Shown piece after piece: positions 10,776 to 20,098 of a stretch of 35,862 nucleotides of DNA. The DNA is taken from the NCBI GenBank assembly GCA_019120355.1, contig DWVG01000041.1:1-35862 (forward strand), read 5' to 3'. Position 1 is the first letter of the stretch. The number at the start of each line of letters is the position of its first letter. Below the pieces are notes generated by a model. The model did no database searches and was not told where the DNA came from. It saw only the letters and a program-made list of their open reading frames with translations. Made by a program: the position numbers and the translations under genes. The DNA is from Candidatus Ligilactobacillus faecavium (lineage in GTDB: Bacteria; Bacillota; Bacilli; Lactobacillales; Lactobacillaceae).

Positions 10776-11114
10776 ATGGCTAAATACACAATTATGTTAA
10801 ACTGCTCAGCAGGAATGAGTACAAGTTTGTTAGTAACAAAAATGCAGGCAGCAGCAAAGGAAAAGGGCATTGATGCCGACATTTTTGCAACGGCTGCAAG
10901 TGATGCGCGTGCTCAATTGGATTCAAAGACAATTGACTGCGTTTTGCTCGGACCGCAAGTTAGTTACATGCAAGATGACTTCAAGGGAATGCTTGAAGGC
11001 CGCAAGAACAGTTTAGGCAATGACATTCCATTGGCTGTGATCGACATGCAAGCATACGGCATGATGGACGGTGAAAAGGTCTTGAATCAAGCAATCAGTT
11101 TGATCGAAGGCTAA
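10776..11114 (+). CDS. PTS lactose/cellobiose-family IIB component
   Basis: Cytoplasmic phosphocarrier that passes phosphate from IIA to the sugar bound by IIC. It has 112 residues from the ATG at 10776. The GAGGTG ribosome site overlaps the upstream GTG at 10767 and is well spaced for 10776. The active cysteine is Cys10 in IMLNCSAGMSTSLLV, the P-loop of the family. It is followed by IIA 24 bases later. Being placed with its own promoter and cre site, separately from IIC, is a little unusual. Confidence 0.94.
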   Translation: MAKYTIMLNCSAGMSTSLLVTKMQAAAKEKGIDADIFATAASDARAQLDSKTIDCVLLGPQVSYMQDDFKGMLEGRKNSLGNDIPLAVIDMQAYGMMDGEKVLNQAISLIEG

Positions 11115-11138
11115 TCTGATACTAGGAGAGGATAATTA

Positions 11139-11468
11139 ATGGCTGAAGAACAACCAAATTTAGAAGCAACGATGGGCTTGATCATGAACGGCGGGAACGC
11201 TAAAGGATTTGCCTTTGAAGCAATTCGGGCTGCCAAAAAAGGTGATTTTGAAGAAGCTCATAAAAAATTAGATGCAGCGGACCAGGCTTTGAACGAAGCT
11301 CACAATTCGCAAACGGAAATGTTAACTAAAGAAGCTCAAGGCGATCATCAACCGGTAACGTTGTTAACGGTTCATGCCCAAGATCATTTGATGAACGCCA
11401 TTACGTTCCGGGATCTTGCCGGTGAAATGGTTGATATGTATGAACGAATTGCAAAATTAGAAAAATAA
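11139..11468 (+). CDS. PTS lactose/cellobiose-family IIA component
   Basis: Accepts phosphate from HPr and hands it to IIB. The protein has 109 residues and is mostly helical. The active histidine is His79 in LLTVHAQDHLMNA, at the expected place for the IIA-Lac family, followed by the conserved Asp and second His. The ribosome site AGGAGAGG precedes the ATG. It ends the IIB-IIA unit and is followed directly by a strong terminator. Confidence 0.95.
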   Translation: MAEEQPNLEATMGLIMNGGNAKGFAFEAIRAAKKGDFEEAHKKLDAADQALNEAHNSQTEMLTKEAQGDHQPVTLLTVHAQDHLMNAITFRDLAGEMVDMYERIAKLEK

Positions 11469-11473
11469 ATCAC

Positions 11474-11509
11474 AAAAAGGTGCAGGGGAAAGCTTAACTG
11501 CACCTTTTT
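11474..11509 (+). terminator. Terminator between PTS IIA and the DUF871 gene
   Basis: AAAAAGGTGCAG (11474-11485) pairs with CTGCACCTTTTT (11498-11509) across a 12-base loop. It lies 5 bases after the IIA stop and 24 bases before the next gene. The DUF871 gene must therefore depend on read-through or on a promoter inside this short gap. Confidence 0.9.
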
Positions 11510-11533
11510 CATTAAGAAAGGATGAGTTTTCAC

Positions 11534-12631
11534 ATGAAACGCGAACTGGGAATTTCAGTTTATCCCGATCATAGTGATCCGGAAAAGGATAAAGCATATA
11601 TCAAAAAAGCAGCCGATTTAGGATTCACGCGGTTATTTATGAGTATGCTTGAAGTTCAAGACGGCAAAGAAGCAACGGCGGCTAAATTTAAAAACATTAT
11701 TAGCTTTGCACGTGATCACGGTTTTGAAGTCATTTTAGACATTAATCCGGGAATTTTTAAGCAACTTGGAATTTCATACGATGATTTAAAATTCTTTGCC
11801 GATCTTGGGGCCAGCGGAATCCGGCTTGATGAAGGCTTCGACGGCTTGAAGGAATCATTGATTTCATATAATCCGTATGGGTTAAACATTGAATTGAACA
11901 TGAGTAATAACGTTGCTTATTTAGATAACATTTTATCGTATGAAGCAAACGTTCCGTACATTTACGGTTGCCATAACTTTTATCCGCAAGAAGGCAGCGG
12001 ATTGCCGTATGATTTCTTTGTCAAGTGCAGTCAACGGTTTAAAAAACACGGAATCAAGACATCGGCATTTGTTACAAGTCAAGATGCTTTGACTCAAGGC
12101 GGTCTGTGGAACGTAAACGATGGGTTGCCGACCCTTGAAATGCACCGGCATTTGCCAATCGCCGTTCAGGCTAAGCACTTATTTGCAACGGGACTGATCG
12201 ATACGGTCATTATTGGAAACTGCTATGCTTCGGATGAAGAACTGGAAAGTTTAGCAGCGCTTGACCGTTACTGCATCACTTTAGATGTTGATTATGTTCC
12301 GGAAGTCAATCCAATTGAAAAGACGATTTTGGAAGATAACCTTCATTTCCGCCGGGGCGACATTACCGCAATGACGATACGGTCAACGCAGGTTCGGGTC
12401 AAATACGCTGATCAGCCGAATCCGCCGCATGATAATGAACACGAATTCAAACGCGGGGATATTGTTATCGTCAATGATGAGTTTGGCCGATATAAAAATG
12501 AATTACAGATCGTTTTGGAACCGCATCAGGATTCGCGGAAAAATCTGGTTGGCCGAATTCCCGAAAATGAAATTTTTATGCTCGATTACATCAAACCATG
12601 GAGCAAATTTAAATTCGAAAATCATAATTAA
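11534..12631 (+). CDS. DUF871 family protein (GH170, MupG-like 6-phospho-glycosidase)
   Basis: The 365-residue protein starts with KRELGISVYP and the line MSMLEV, as DUF871 proteins do. It keeps a TIM-barrel half (residues about 1-240) and a small C-terminal barrel domain. The known member MupG of Staphylococcus aureus is a 6-phospho-N-acetylmuramidase (CAZy GH170) that acts on a disaccharide phosphate imported by a PTS. The start is placed at 11534 because AAGGATGA is 8 bases upstream; the ATG at 11522 overlaps that site. It follows a lactose-type PTS, and no GH1 phospho-glucosidase is present nearby, so it is the best candidate for opening the imported phospho-sugar. The substrate is inference. 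Confidence 0.82.
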   Translation: MKRELGISVYPDHSDPEKDKAYIKKAADLGFTRLFMSMLEVQDGKEATAAKFKNIISFARDHGFEVILDINPGIFKQLGISYDDLKFFADLGASGIRLDEGFDGLKESLISYNPYGLNIELNMSNNVAYLDNILSYEANVPYIYGCHNFYPQEGSGLPYDFFVKCSQRFKKHGIKTSAFVTSQDALTQGGLWNVNDGLPTLEMHRHLPIAVQAKHLFATGLIDTVIIGNCYASDEELESLAALDRYCITLDVDYVPEVNPIEKTILEDNLHFRRGDITAMTIRSTQVRVKYADQPNPPHDNEHEFKRGDIVIVNDEFGRYKNELQIVLEPHQDSRKNLVGRIPENEIFMLDYIKPWSKFKFENHN

Positions 12632-12671
12632 AAATCAACAATAATTTATCTGAAAAAAGAGATCAAATATC

Positions 12672-12710
12672 AATAAGGATGCGGATTAGAACCGCATTCT
12701 TATTTTTTAT
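12672..12710 (+). terminator. Terminator after the DUF871 gene
   Basis: AATAAGGATGCGG (12672-12684) pairs with CCGCATTCTTATT (12692-12704) over 13 pairs with one G-U, across a 7-base loop, and the right arm runs into a T-rich tract. Confidence 0.9.
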
Positions 12711-12827
12711 TGACCAATTAAGACCGATTAAAAATCGTTATCCAGAATCATCAATAAATATTTCAAATATTTTGTCATATCTTTTAGAATAGGAAATGGA
12801 TGCTATAGGAAAAGGAATGGATTAGTT

Positions 12828-14210
12828 ATGGGCAAATTAAGTGTAACGGAAATTTTGCATAAGCCGTTTATAAGCCGCAACCTGTTATACGTTTTTAAAG
12901 GAATTTTGGTCGGCTTGGTAACCGGAGTGGTTGTAAGTATTTTCCGGTTGATTATTGATAAGACGATGAAGGGATTATATTTCATTTATCCCTATATGGT
13001 AGCCCATCCAAAAACAATTATCCTATACGTAATTGCGACGATTATTTTATGTATCGTGCTTGGATTTATTATCCGGCCGCAGTTGTTTTACGTTAAAGGA
13101 TCAGGTGTTCCGCAAATTGAAGCGGTAATGGATGGCCAACTTGAAATGCATTGGTGGGCCGCACTGTGGCGGAAGTTTGTTGGCGGATTACTGGCAATTT
13201 GTCCAGGACTGTTTCTTGGGCGGGAAGGCCCATGTATTCAAATGGGAGCCTGCATTGGTCAAGGGTTTTCAGAAGAAGTATTCCATGGTGATAAACAAGA
13301 CCGGAATATCATGTTGGCATGCGGAATTGCAGCCGGATTATCAGCTGCTTTCAGTGCCCCATTAGCGGGAGCTCTTTTCTTGGTTGAAGAAATCACCTTA
13401 GGGTTTGCCTCAGCAACGGTTTGGCTGGCTGCGTTGGCGGCTGCAGTTGCTTCAGACTTAGTGACCCTCTTATTCTTCGGGTTAACACCAAGTTTACACT
13501 TTATATATGATTACAGTGTTCCGGTTAAGGATTACTGGCAATTGATTATTTTAGGAATTATTTTGGGGCTATTTGGAAACCTGTACCAACGGGTAATCTT
13601 AAGCCTGCCAAAGTGGTACGGCAAATTGACCATTATTCCAAAAGCATGGCACAGTATTGTTCCGTTGCTGTTGGTAATTCCGATTGGGCTGTATTACGTT
13701 AAGATCTTAGGTGGAAGTCACGACTTCATCTTAGACTTAACGAGTCCGCATTTTATTAATTATTTAAGTGACCACTTACCAGCAATTGGTTTTGTCGCTT
13801 TGTTATTGCTTATTCGGTTTGTCTTTTCGATGATTTCATACGGGGCATCAACGCCGGGTGGAATTTTCATGCCGATTTTAGTTTTGGGAGCAACGAGCGG
13901 CGCCCTTTATGCAAGTATCATGATCCATGCCGGATTATTGGCAAAGGGTTACTTCTTGAACATCGTAATTTATGCGATGGCTGCTTACTTTGGGGCGATT
14001 GAAAAAGCACCGTTTACGGCCGTTGTCTTGATTTCAGAAATGGTCGGCAGCATTAAACACATGATGCCGTTGCTGGTCGTAACGTTGATCGCATACGTTA
14101 TTAATGATTGGCTTGGCGGCCGTCCAATTTACGCTGCATTGAAGGATGAAATGATGAGCTCATTGGATAATCCGCGGAAGAGTGCGGAATTAACGGGGTT
14201 AAGAAGCTAA
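12828..14210 (+). CDS. ClC-family H+/Cl- exchange transporter
   Basis: Moves chloride against protons across the membrane. It has 460 residues and about 16 hydrophobic helices. The three ClC anion-pathway motifs are present: GSGVP (residue 91 on), GREGP (131-135) with the gating glutamate at 133, and GGIFMP (about residue 345). The internal proton glutamate is also kept, in LVEEITLGF, in place of the EE of E. coli ClcA. This points to an exchanger rather than a channel. Such proteins help bacteria resist acid. It is a single gene with an AAAAGGA ribosome site and a terminator after it. Confidence 0.95.
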   Translation: MGKLSVTEILHKPFISRNLLYVFKGILVGLVTGVVVSIFRLIIDKTMKGLYFIYPYMVAHPKTIILYVIATIILCIVLGFIIRPQLFYVKGSGVPQIEAVMDGQLEMHWWAALWRKFVGGLLAICPGLFLGREGPCIQMGACIGQGFSEEVFHGDKQDRNIMLACGIAAGLSAAFSAPLAGALFLVEEITLGFASATVWLAALAAAVASDLVTLLFFGLTPSLHFIYDYSVPVKDYWQLIILGIILGLFGNLYQRVILSLPKWYGKLTIIPKAWHSIVPLLLVIPIGLYYVKILGGSHDFILDLTSPHFINYLSDHLPAIGFVALLLLIRFVFSMISYGASTPGGIFMPILVLGATSGALYASIMIHAGLLAKGYFLNIVIYAMAAYFGAIEKAPFTAVVLISEMVGSIKHMMPLLVVTLIAYVINDWLGGRPIYAALKDEMMSSLDNPRKSAELTGLRS

Positions 14211-14232
14211 TTATGTAATAAATCTTTTAAAG

Positions 14233-14261
14233 AAGCCGAGGTAATTTGCCTCGGCTTTTTT
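14233..14261 (+). terminator. Terminator after the ClC gene
   Basis: AAGCCGAGG (14233-14241) pairs perfectly with CCTCGGCTT (14249-14257) across a 7-base loop and ends in T6. Confidence 0.93.
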
Positions 14262-14421
14262 AGTACTTATTCATTAAATTTTAACTAGGAAGCGATCGAA
14301 ATTTAATATAAACCGTTTGGAATTAGATTTAGATAAAAATTATGGTTTCAATCTAGATTAATAATAGATATTTTGGTATCGTAAAGATAGGGTTAAGTGA
14401 AAATTCGTACAGTAGGGAATC

Positions 14422-14427
14422 TATAAT
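14422..14427 (+). promoter_or_regulatory. Candidate -10 of the exopolysaccharide operon
   Basis: A perfect TATAAT lies 24 bases before the first ATG of the cluster, in the AT-rich gap after the ClC terminator. No convincing -35 is seen, so a helper protein may be needed. I saw no cyclic-di-GMP riboswitch in the gap (14262-14445). Confidence 0.45.
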
Positions 14428-14445
14428 TAGTGAGTGAGAATAACA

Positions 14446-15642
14446 ATGAAAAAACCAATCAAATTTTTCTTGATTACCGGGATCGTAATCGTCATCGGGC
14501 TATTTGGCGTATACATTTTTAAAGGTCGGAATCAAGAAACAATTCATGTTAAACACAATGTTACAAAAATTAGTGCTCCGATTCGGAAGGTTTACACAAC
14601 GGATGCGGCAACTTTCAAATTATCACCGGAATCACTATCAGATTCTGAAAAAAATTCACGAAATAAACTCGAATCATTTTTAAAAGAAAATATGCTGGTT
14701 AACGGCGGCTTTGTAACTAACTACAAGGCGCATAAGGATCAGAATAAAACTGAACTTGCAACCGGGCATGATCAATTAAGCGAATCAGCCGGATTATGGT
14801 TGCGAAATTTAGCGTTAACGGGAACGCAGAAACAATTTGACGCGTTTTATAAGGAAACAAAGAAGAAGTTTTTTGCTGATGGCCAGTTTACGTACCGCAT
14901 CAATGCAGATGGCAAGCGCTCGGACGTGAACGCCTCAATTGATGATATACGGATTATCAGTGCGTTGATCGAAGCTGAACAACGCTTCAAAGATCCAAAA
15001 TATCAAAAAGAAATTAAGAGTTTGGTTTCAACGTTCAAGAAACAATCAATTCAAAATGGGATGCTGGTCGACTTTTATGACGTTAAGACTAAAAAGCCAG
15101 CTCACCAAATTTCACTGTATTACTTGGATATTAAGGATATGGGATACATATACAAGGTCGCGGGATTATCACCGAAAGACCTTGAGTTTGAGTACCACAT
15201 TTTAAAAAACGGGTATATTTCAAATTCGTTCCCGCTTTATCACACTCGGTATAACTATGACACCGGCAAATACGAAGATAGTAAGCAAATCAACATTATT
15301 GAATCGTTGTTGTCAATTTTGTACTTATCAGAAATTGGTCAGGAAAAATCACAAAGTATTCAATTTGTGAAGAATGCCGTCACAACAGGAACTCTGTACA
15401 ACTCGTATAACCTTGATGGCACGCCGGCCGATAAAAGTCAATCAGCGGCAAGTTATGCAATTGCAGCAATGATTGGAAAAGAGATTGGCGACCAGAAACT
15501 TTACCAGCAAGCAATTCAAATCGTCCAAAACTTCCAGATAACGGACCCTTCAAGCCCAATTTACGGCGGAATCGGTGATCCAAATACGCTGCAAGTTTAT
15601 TCGTACAACAATTTGATGGCGTTGCTTGCATATGATTATTAG
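14446..15642 (+). CDS. Membrane-anchored GH8-like glycoside hydrolase (YdaJ/PssZ-like)
   Basis: Probably trims or releases the polysaccharide made by the operon. The 398-residue protein has one N-terminal membrane anchor (residues about 6-27, PIKFFLITGIVIVIGLFG) and an outside alpha-helical barrel. The likely catalytic Glu is in HDQLSESAGLWL (near residue 115). A family-type Asp follows in NASIDDIRII (near 168), the usual arrangement of GH8-like enzymes. Bacillus YdaJ and Listeria PssZ hold the same place in cyclic-di-GMP-controlled exopolysaccharide clusters. I chose the ATG at 14446 over the GTG at 14434 because the basic N-terminus is normal for an anchor. Next gene starts 26 bases later. 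Confidence 0.72.
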   Translation: MKKPIKFFLITGIVIVIGLFGVYIFKGRNQETIHVKHNVTKISAPIRKVYTTDAATFKLSPESLSDSEKNSRNKLESFLKENMLVNGGFVTNYKAHKDQNKTELATGHDQLSESAGLWLRNLALTGTQKQFDAFYKETKKKFFADGQFTYRINADGKRSDVNASIDDIRIISALIEAEQRFKDPKYQKEIKSLVSTFKKQSIQNGMLVDFYDVKTKKPAHQISLYYLDIKDMGYIYKVAGLSPKDLEFEYHILKNGYISNSFPLYHTRYNYDTGKYEDSKQINIIESLLSILYLSEIGQEKSQSIQFVKNAVTTGTLYNSYNLDGTPADKSQSAASYAIAAMIGKEIGDQKLYQQAIQIVQNFQITDPSSPIYGGIGDPNTLQVYSYNNLMALLAYDY

Positions 15643-15668
15643 AACCTTATTTCAGAAAGTGTGGGAAG

Positions 15669-17192
15669 ATGTTAACCAAAATCAGACAAAAGTTGCATGC
15701 GTGGGCTGAGCCGGTCGAACGGTGGCTTCCCCCGGTGCGGTTGGGAATTTTGTTACTGGCATTGATTACGATTTTTTTATTATTTATTCCTCCGGTGAGC
15801 GGACCGGTTGATGATGGGACTTATAACCTGATTCTGCATGCAAACGGGCTGCGGAAATTTACGGGTGATTCGAATTACTACAAGTACTTTGTGCCGCAGT
15901 TTCCGATTTTACAATACTATAACCCGGATGCACATTTATATCTTTCATTACAAAACGTTCTTATTCAAGCAGCAATTTTGCTGAATAAAATTTTTTACAG
16001 TACAAAGATTTTTGATGTCCGGTTTTTAGGCGCAATCTACACGGTGCTTTTTCTGCTTGCCAGTCGGTTGCTGTTTAAGGGATTAACATATCGGTTAACT
16101 GGTAAAAAAGCATACTTGATCGTTTTGTTGGGCGTATTTTTCCTTGGCGATACGACTTATACGGTTTATTTCAATTCGTTTTATATCGAACCGCTTGATT
16201 TCGTTATGATGATCGCGTTTGTCGGATGTGGCTTATTAGCATTTCAACAAACTACGACCCGTAAAATTTTAAAGTATTATAGCGGCCAGGTCTTAATTGC
16301 GTTTCTGTTTCTATTTGTTTCGTGGCAAGTCGCCTTTTTAGTTTCGGCGTTATGTATTTCGTTAATTGGTGGAATTATTTTTATCCGCGGGCGTCAGTGG
16401 AAATTATCAGCAATTATCTTGGTGATTGCCTTGATCCCGATGAGCATTTTTATTGGGAGTTTATATTCCAATCCCAACCATAATCAAAACGTTTATCAAA
16501 GTATGACGCTCGGAGCGATGCCGTCAACGAAGAACCCCGGGAAAAGTCTTGCTGAAATCAATATTCGTCCGCAAAACGAGATTTTACGGGGAACGTCGTA
16601 TGATGCGCCGTATGCGATTGCGCGGTCAGATTCGGCAACCATTCAAAAGGGATTTATTGATGAAATTAATTATGCCAAATTGGTGTGGTATTACGGAACG
16701 CATCCAAGTATGTTATCGAAACTTTTGCAGACTGGATTGAAAAATAAAAACGTTGCGCGAACGAAAGTCGGGGTTTATGAAAAAGGCGCGGTCAAGCAGG
16801 GAGATGAAGATAAAACCTTTTTCCAATGGGCAACGATCGCGAAGGGCTTTATTCTCCCTAAAAAATTCGGTTTCTATTTTATTTTTGCAATTTTAGTAAT
16901 TTTGGTTTACATCGTTTCGTGTGTCCGCGGTTTGGAAATGGGCTCGAAACTTTATGCAGCAAGGCTGTGGATGAATTGCGGCTTGTTGCTGATGATGTTT
17001 CTCGCATTCATTTCACCAATCATTATTTCAGGACAGACAAATATTATTCGGCAGTTGACCATGTCTTCAACTTTGCTTGATTTACTGGTACTGATCATTA
17101 TTTCAGATTCCTTGCAGCACGATATTTGGATCACTCGCGATACAGTTTTGCTGACGCGTGCGGGAGAGGATGGTGACGCAAATGAAGAATAA
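15669..17192 (+). CDS. Multispan membrane protein, possible GT-C-type glycosyltransferase
   Basis: The 507-residue protein has about nine to ten hydrophobic segments. After the first (residues about 26-42) comes an outside loop with GPVDDGTYNLILHANGL, and the acidic pair recalls the first-loop motif of GT-C transferases. A long outside region of about 110 residues (about 265-390) precedes the last four segments. I do not recognise a precise family. Position two in the operon suggests a role in modifying or exporting the polymer. It overlaps the next gene by 11 bases, so it is co-translated. It is not one of the gene types I associate with the Bacillus yda core. Confidence 0.55.
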   Translation: MLTKIRQKLHAWAEPVERWLPPVRLGILLLALITIFLLFIPPVSGPVDDGTYNLILHANGLRKFTGDSNYYKYFVPQFPILQYYNPDAHLYLSLQNVLIQAAILLNKIFYSTKIFDVRFLGAIYTVLFLLASRLLFKGLTYRLTGKKAYLIVLLGVFFLGDTTYTVYFNSFYIEPLDFVMMIAFVGCGLLAFQQTTTRKILKYYSGQVLIAFLFLFVSWQVAFLVSALCISLIGGIIFIRGRQWKLSAIILVIALIPMSIFIGSLYSNPNHNQNVYQSMTLGAMPSTKNPGKSLAEINIRPQNEILRGTSYDAPYAIARSDSATIQKGFIDEINYAKLVWYYGTHPSMLSKLLQTGLKNKNVARTKVGVYEKGAVKQGDEDKTFFQWATIAKGFILPKKFGFYFIFAILVILVYIVSCVRGLEMGSKLYAARLWMNCGLLLMMFLAFISPIIISGQTNIIRQLTMSSTLLDLLVLIIISDSLQHDIWITRDTVLLTRAGEDGDANEE

Positions 17193-18822
17193 ACTTTTAA
17201 CCTTATTTGTAATCCTCGTTGGGTTGATTTCATTCAATTGGCATTCACCATCAGTCCAGGCAGCAACGACGATTCAAAATCCATCCAAGGTCCTGGTGGT
17301 TTACGACAGTTTAAATGAACGCAATCACCGGCAAGAAGATGTTCAAACGTTAAGTCGGATGTTGATGAGCATGGGGCAGCAGGTCACGATGATGTCAATG
17401 AGTGATTACCATGCTGGAATAATTTCAAAGGGACATTATCAAGCCGTGATCACGATGATCAACTGGCCGGGAATGAAGTTTGATAATCCGGCGTTTGACC
17501 GTGACCGCCAGCAATTTAACGGGAAGAAACTGCACATTGGTCCGCTAATGACGGCTGATGAGAAACAAAATTTCCCGGGAAATTGGCAAGAAATCAACCA
17601 ACAGTCATTTATTTTAAAAGGGCAGAATAACCGCTATGAACAGCAAGTTGATTTTCAACGCCAAATTCAATTATTGGATCAGGTAACTGGAAATGAGCAG
17701 GCATTATCCCAGTTGGTTGCAGCGAATGGGACAAACCAAACCTATCCATTTGGAATCATTAATGGACAAAATGCATACTTGCCGTTTTTCAGCAGTCAAG
17801 GAGCAACGTTGCTGTCATCGATTCAATTGATTGCCCAGTGGCTCGGAGTTCACGGGAATTACGTGCCGTATGTTGATGTGCGGGATTTTACGCCGTTAAG
17901 TTCGTTTACGGCCACGAAAGAATTTATTAAAAATTTAGATTCGTTTGAAGGAAATATGATCATCACGACAACTTCAACGACTCAGAATACGGATACGAAA
18001 ACATTTAAGAACTATTTGAAGTTTCTGCGGGAAATGACCCGGAATAATCGGGCAGTCGTTTACTTGAACGTTCCGGCACTAAATGGGGTCGATAGCAGTA
18101 ACGATGATACCTTGATGAACATGCTGACTCAGGAAATCAGTACGTTGATTGAGAATCAGATTTTTCCATTAGGAATCAGTGCCCCGACGTACTGGAACTT
18201 TGATAAGTATTATCAATTAAATGCGTTGAACTTTGGGGATGCGACGCTTCTGTATAACCAGGTAAACAATCAGGATTATCATACTCAAACGTCAACGGCC
18301 AAGGCTTATCAAACGATGTTCTTTGCGATTCCCCACAGTGCGCTTAAAAACATCAAATGGAATATTAACGGCCGGTATACCGATTTTACATTTCCAATGC
18401 CAGTCACGGTCGATTATCATTTTCCGGATTCAAAGGCTAAGGCTGAAAAGATCAACTGCGAAATCAAGGCATTGCCGTTTGCGCCGATGAGTCAGTATTT
18501 ATATCAGTTTAATACCGGAATTTCAACGCAAACGCAAAATTTGCGGGGAAACGACGGCGTGATTTCATTAAACGGGGCGCCGGTTTCCGAAATTGATTTT
18601 CATCAAATCAAACAACAGACTGCCGGAATTCGGCAGAACCGAGATCAAACGGGTCACTTAACGACGAAGGGAATCGTTGACAAGATCAATAACGTTTTGA
18701 TCGTGATCATCGTGGTCACCTTGATCGTTTTGTTTGGGATGCTTGCAATTGGCCGGAAATTATACCTGCGAATGTTTAAGAATCGAAATTTGAAACGAAC
18801 GAAAGGAGCGAAGAAGAAATGA
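17182..18822 (+). CDS. Secreted, membrane-tethered protein of the polysaccharide cluster (YdaL-like by position)
   Basis: I chose the ATG at 17182, which gives 546 residues beginning with a classic signal peptide (KNKLLTLFVILVGLISF, likely cut after SVQA near residue 29). The longer GTG and ATG starts at 17158, 17170 and 17173 would spoil it or sit on the GGGAGAGG ribosome site. The outside part starts with KVLVVYDSLNERN, a beta-strand and loop like a Rossmann or deacetylase-type fold. A C-terminal membrane helix (about 500-523, VLIVIIVVTLIVLFGMLAI) is followed by a lysine-rich tail inside. The start overlaps the previous gene and the end overlaps the GT2 gene by 4 bases. The role in polymer modification is inferred only from context. 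Confidence 0.55.
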   Translation: MKNKLLTLFVILVGLISFNWHSPSVQAATTIQNPSKVLVVYDSLNERNHRQEDVQTLSRMLMSMGQQVTMMSMSDYHAGIISKGHYQAVITMINWPGMKFDNPAFDRDRQQFNGKKLHIGPLMTADEKQNFPGNWQEINQQSFILKGQNNRYEQQVDFQRQIQLLDQVTGNEQALSQLVAANGTNQTYPFGIINGQNAYLPFFSSQGATLLSSIQLIAQWLGVHGNYVPYVDVRDFTPLSSFTATKEFIKNLDSFEGNMIITTTSTTQNTDTKTFKNYLKFLREMTRNNRAVVYLNVPALNGVDSSNDDTLMNMLTQEISTLIENQIFPLGISAPTYWNFDKYYQLNALNFGDATLLYNQVNNQDYHTQTSTAKAYQTMFFAIPHSALKNIKWNINGRYTDFTFPMPVTVDYHFPDSKAKAEKINCEIKALPFAPMSQYLYQFNTGISTQTQNLRGNDGVISLNGAPVSEIDFHQIKQQTAGIRQNRDQTGHLTTKGIVDKINNVLIVIIVVTLIVLFGMLAIGRKLYLRMFKNRNLKRTKGAKKK

Positions 18823-20084
18823 CAAATGTTTGGAACGGAATGGTAATTTTTTCGACGACCATCATTTGGACGTTGTTGTTAGTGTCAATTGCCTTAGTAA
18901 CATTTGGTTACATTTATTATTTAAAATGGGCCAAAACACCGTTGCCGCAACTTGATGATCAGCACGCACCGTTTGTGACGATCATGGTTCCGGCTCACAA
19001 TGAAGGAATCGTAATCGTTAAGACCGTTCAGGCGTTGTTGAATTTTAATTACCCGCATGACCGGTATGAAATTATCGTGATCAATGATAATAGCGATGAT
19101 AACAGTGCGGAACTGCTCGCCAATCTGCAGAAAGAAAATCCGACTCGCAGTTTTAAGGTGATCAACACGGACAGCGTTACTGGAGGGAAAGGAAAATCAA
19201 ACGCCCTAAACATTGGGTTCAAGTCGGCAATTGGGGACGTCATTGCAATTTACGATGCGGATAATACTCCCGAACCGAATGCGTTGCGGTACTTAGTTGC
19301 GGAATTGGAACAAAACGATGAATACGGGGCGGTAATTGGCAAATTCCGGACGCGGAATAAGGACGTTAATCTGCTTACCCGATTTATCAACGTTGAAACC
19401 TTGTCATTCCAATGGATGGCCCAGGCTGGTCGCAGTCAGATGTTCAAATTATGTACGATTCCGGGAACGAATTTTGTAATTCGGCGGAAAATCATTGAAG
19501 AAATTGGCGGCTGGGATGAAAAGGCTCTAGCAGAAGATACCGAAATCAGTTTCCGAATCTATAAAATGGGCTACCGGATCAAGTTTCAACCAGCAGCGGT
19601 TACCTGGGAACAGGAACCGCAGACCGTTGACGTATGGTTCCATCAACGGACACGCTGGGTTAAAGGAAATATTTACGTGATCGTTAAAAATGTCAAATTG
19701 TTATTTGATCCAAAAGCTAAACGAATTCGCTTCGATATTTTGTACTTCTTATCAACGTACTTTTTGCTGTTAACGGCGTTGATCATGTCCGACGTGACGT
19801 TTATCATGTCGGTTTCAGGATACGCGAAGGTGACGGTTCCAGGTTTCAGCAATACGCTGTGGTTGCTGGCAATTATTCTATACGTCGTCAGTGTTTTTGT
19901 TTCGATCACGACGGAGAAGGGCGAAATGAAATGGTCAAACATTTTGGTGATTTTACTGATGTATGTGATTTATACGCAGATGTGGCTGATCGTTGCATTG
20001 CAGGGAATGTACTTATACATCAAGGAAAATGTCTTTCACCTCGAATCGGCAACGAAATGGTATAAAACCAAACGATATAAGTAA
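18819..20084 (+). CDS. Processive family 2 glycosyltransferase, polysaccharide synthase (YdaM/PssC-like)
   Basis: Catalytic subunit that builds and threads the exopolysaccharide. The 421-residue protein has one N-terminal helix, a GT-A domain and three to four C-terminal helices. Motifs of cellulose-synthase-type enzymes are present in order: PAHNEG (about residue 57), NDNSDDNS (about 88), DADNTPEPN (D,xD; about 145), LAEDTEISF (TED-like; about 237) and QRTRWVKG (QxxRW; from 276). There is no PilZ domain, so any cyclic-di-GMP control must act through a partner. The ATG overlaps the preceding stop (ATGA), and AAAGGAG supplies the ribosome site. This gene makes the operon's purpose secure; the sugar used is unknown. 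Confidence 0.93.
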   Translation: MTNVWNGMVIFSTTIIWTLLLVSIALVTFGYIYYLKWAKTPLPQLDDQHAPFVTIMVPAHNEGIVIVKTVQALLNFNYPHDRYEIIVINDNSDDNSAELLANLQKENPTRSFKVINTDSVTGGKGKSNALNIGFKSAIGDVIAIYDADNTPEPNALRYLVAELEQNDEYGAVIGKFRTRNKDVNLLTRFINVETLSFQWMAQAGRSQMFKLCTIPGTNFVIRRKIIEEIGGWDEKALAEDTEISFRIYKMGYRIKFQPAAVTWEQEPQTVDVWFHQRTRWVKGNIYVIVKNVKLLFDPKAKRIRFDILYFLSTYFLLLTALIMSDVTFIMSVSGYAKVTVPGFSNTLWLLAIILYVVSVFVSITTEKGEMKWSNILVILLMYVIYTQMWLIVALQGMYLYIKENVFHLESATKWYKTKRYK

Positions 20085-20098
20085 GGAGGCCAATCATA

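Noticed and set aside
14262..14445. Possible cyclic-di-GMP riboswitch before the polysaccharide operon
   Set aside because: I looked for the conserved GEMM core and its two paired arms and saw neither. The gap is AT-rich with only a TATAAT.
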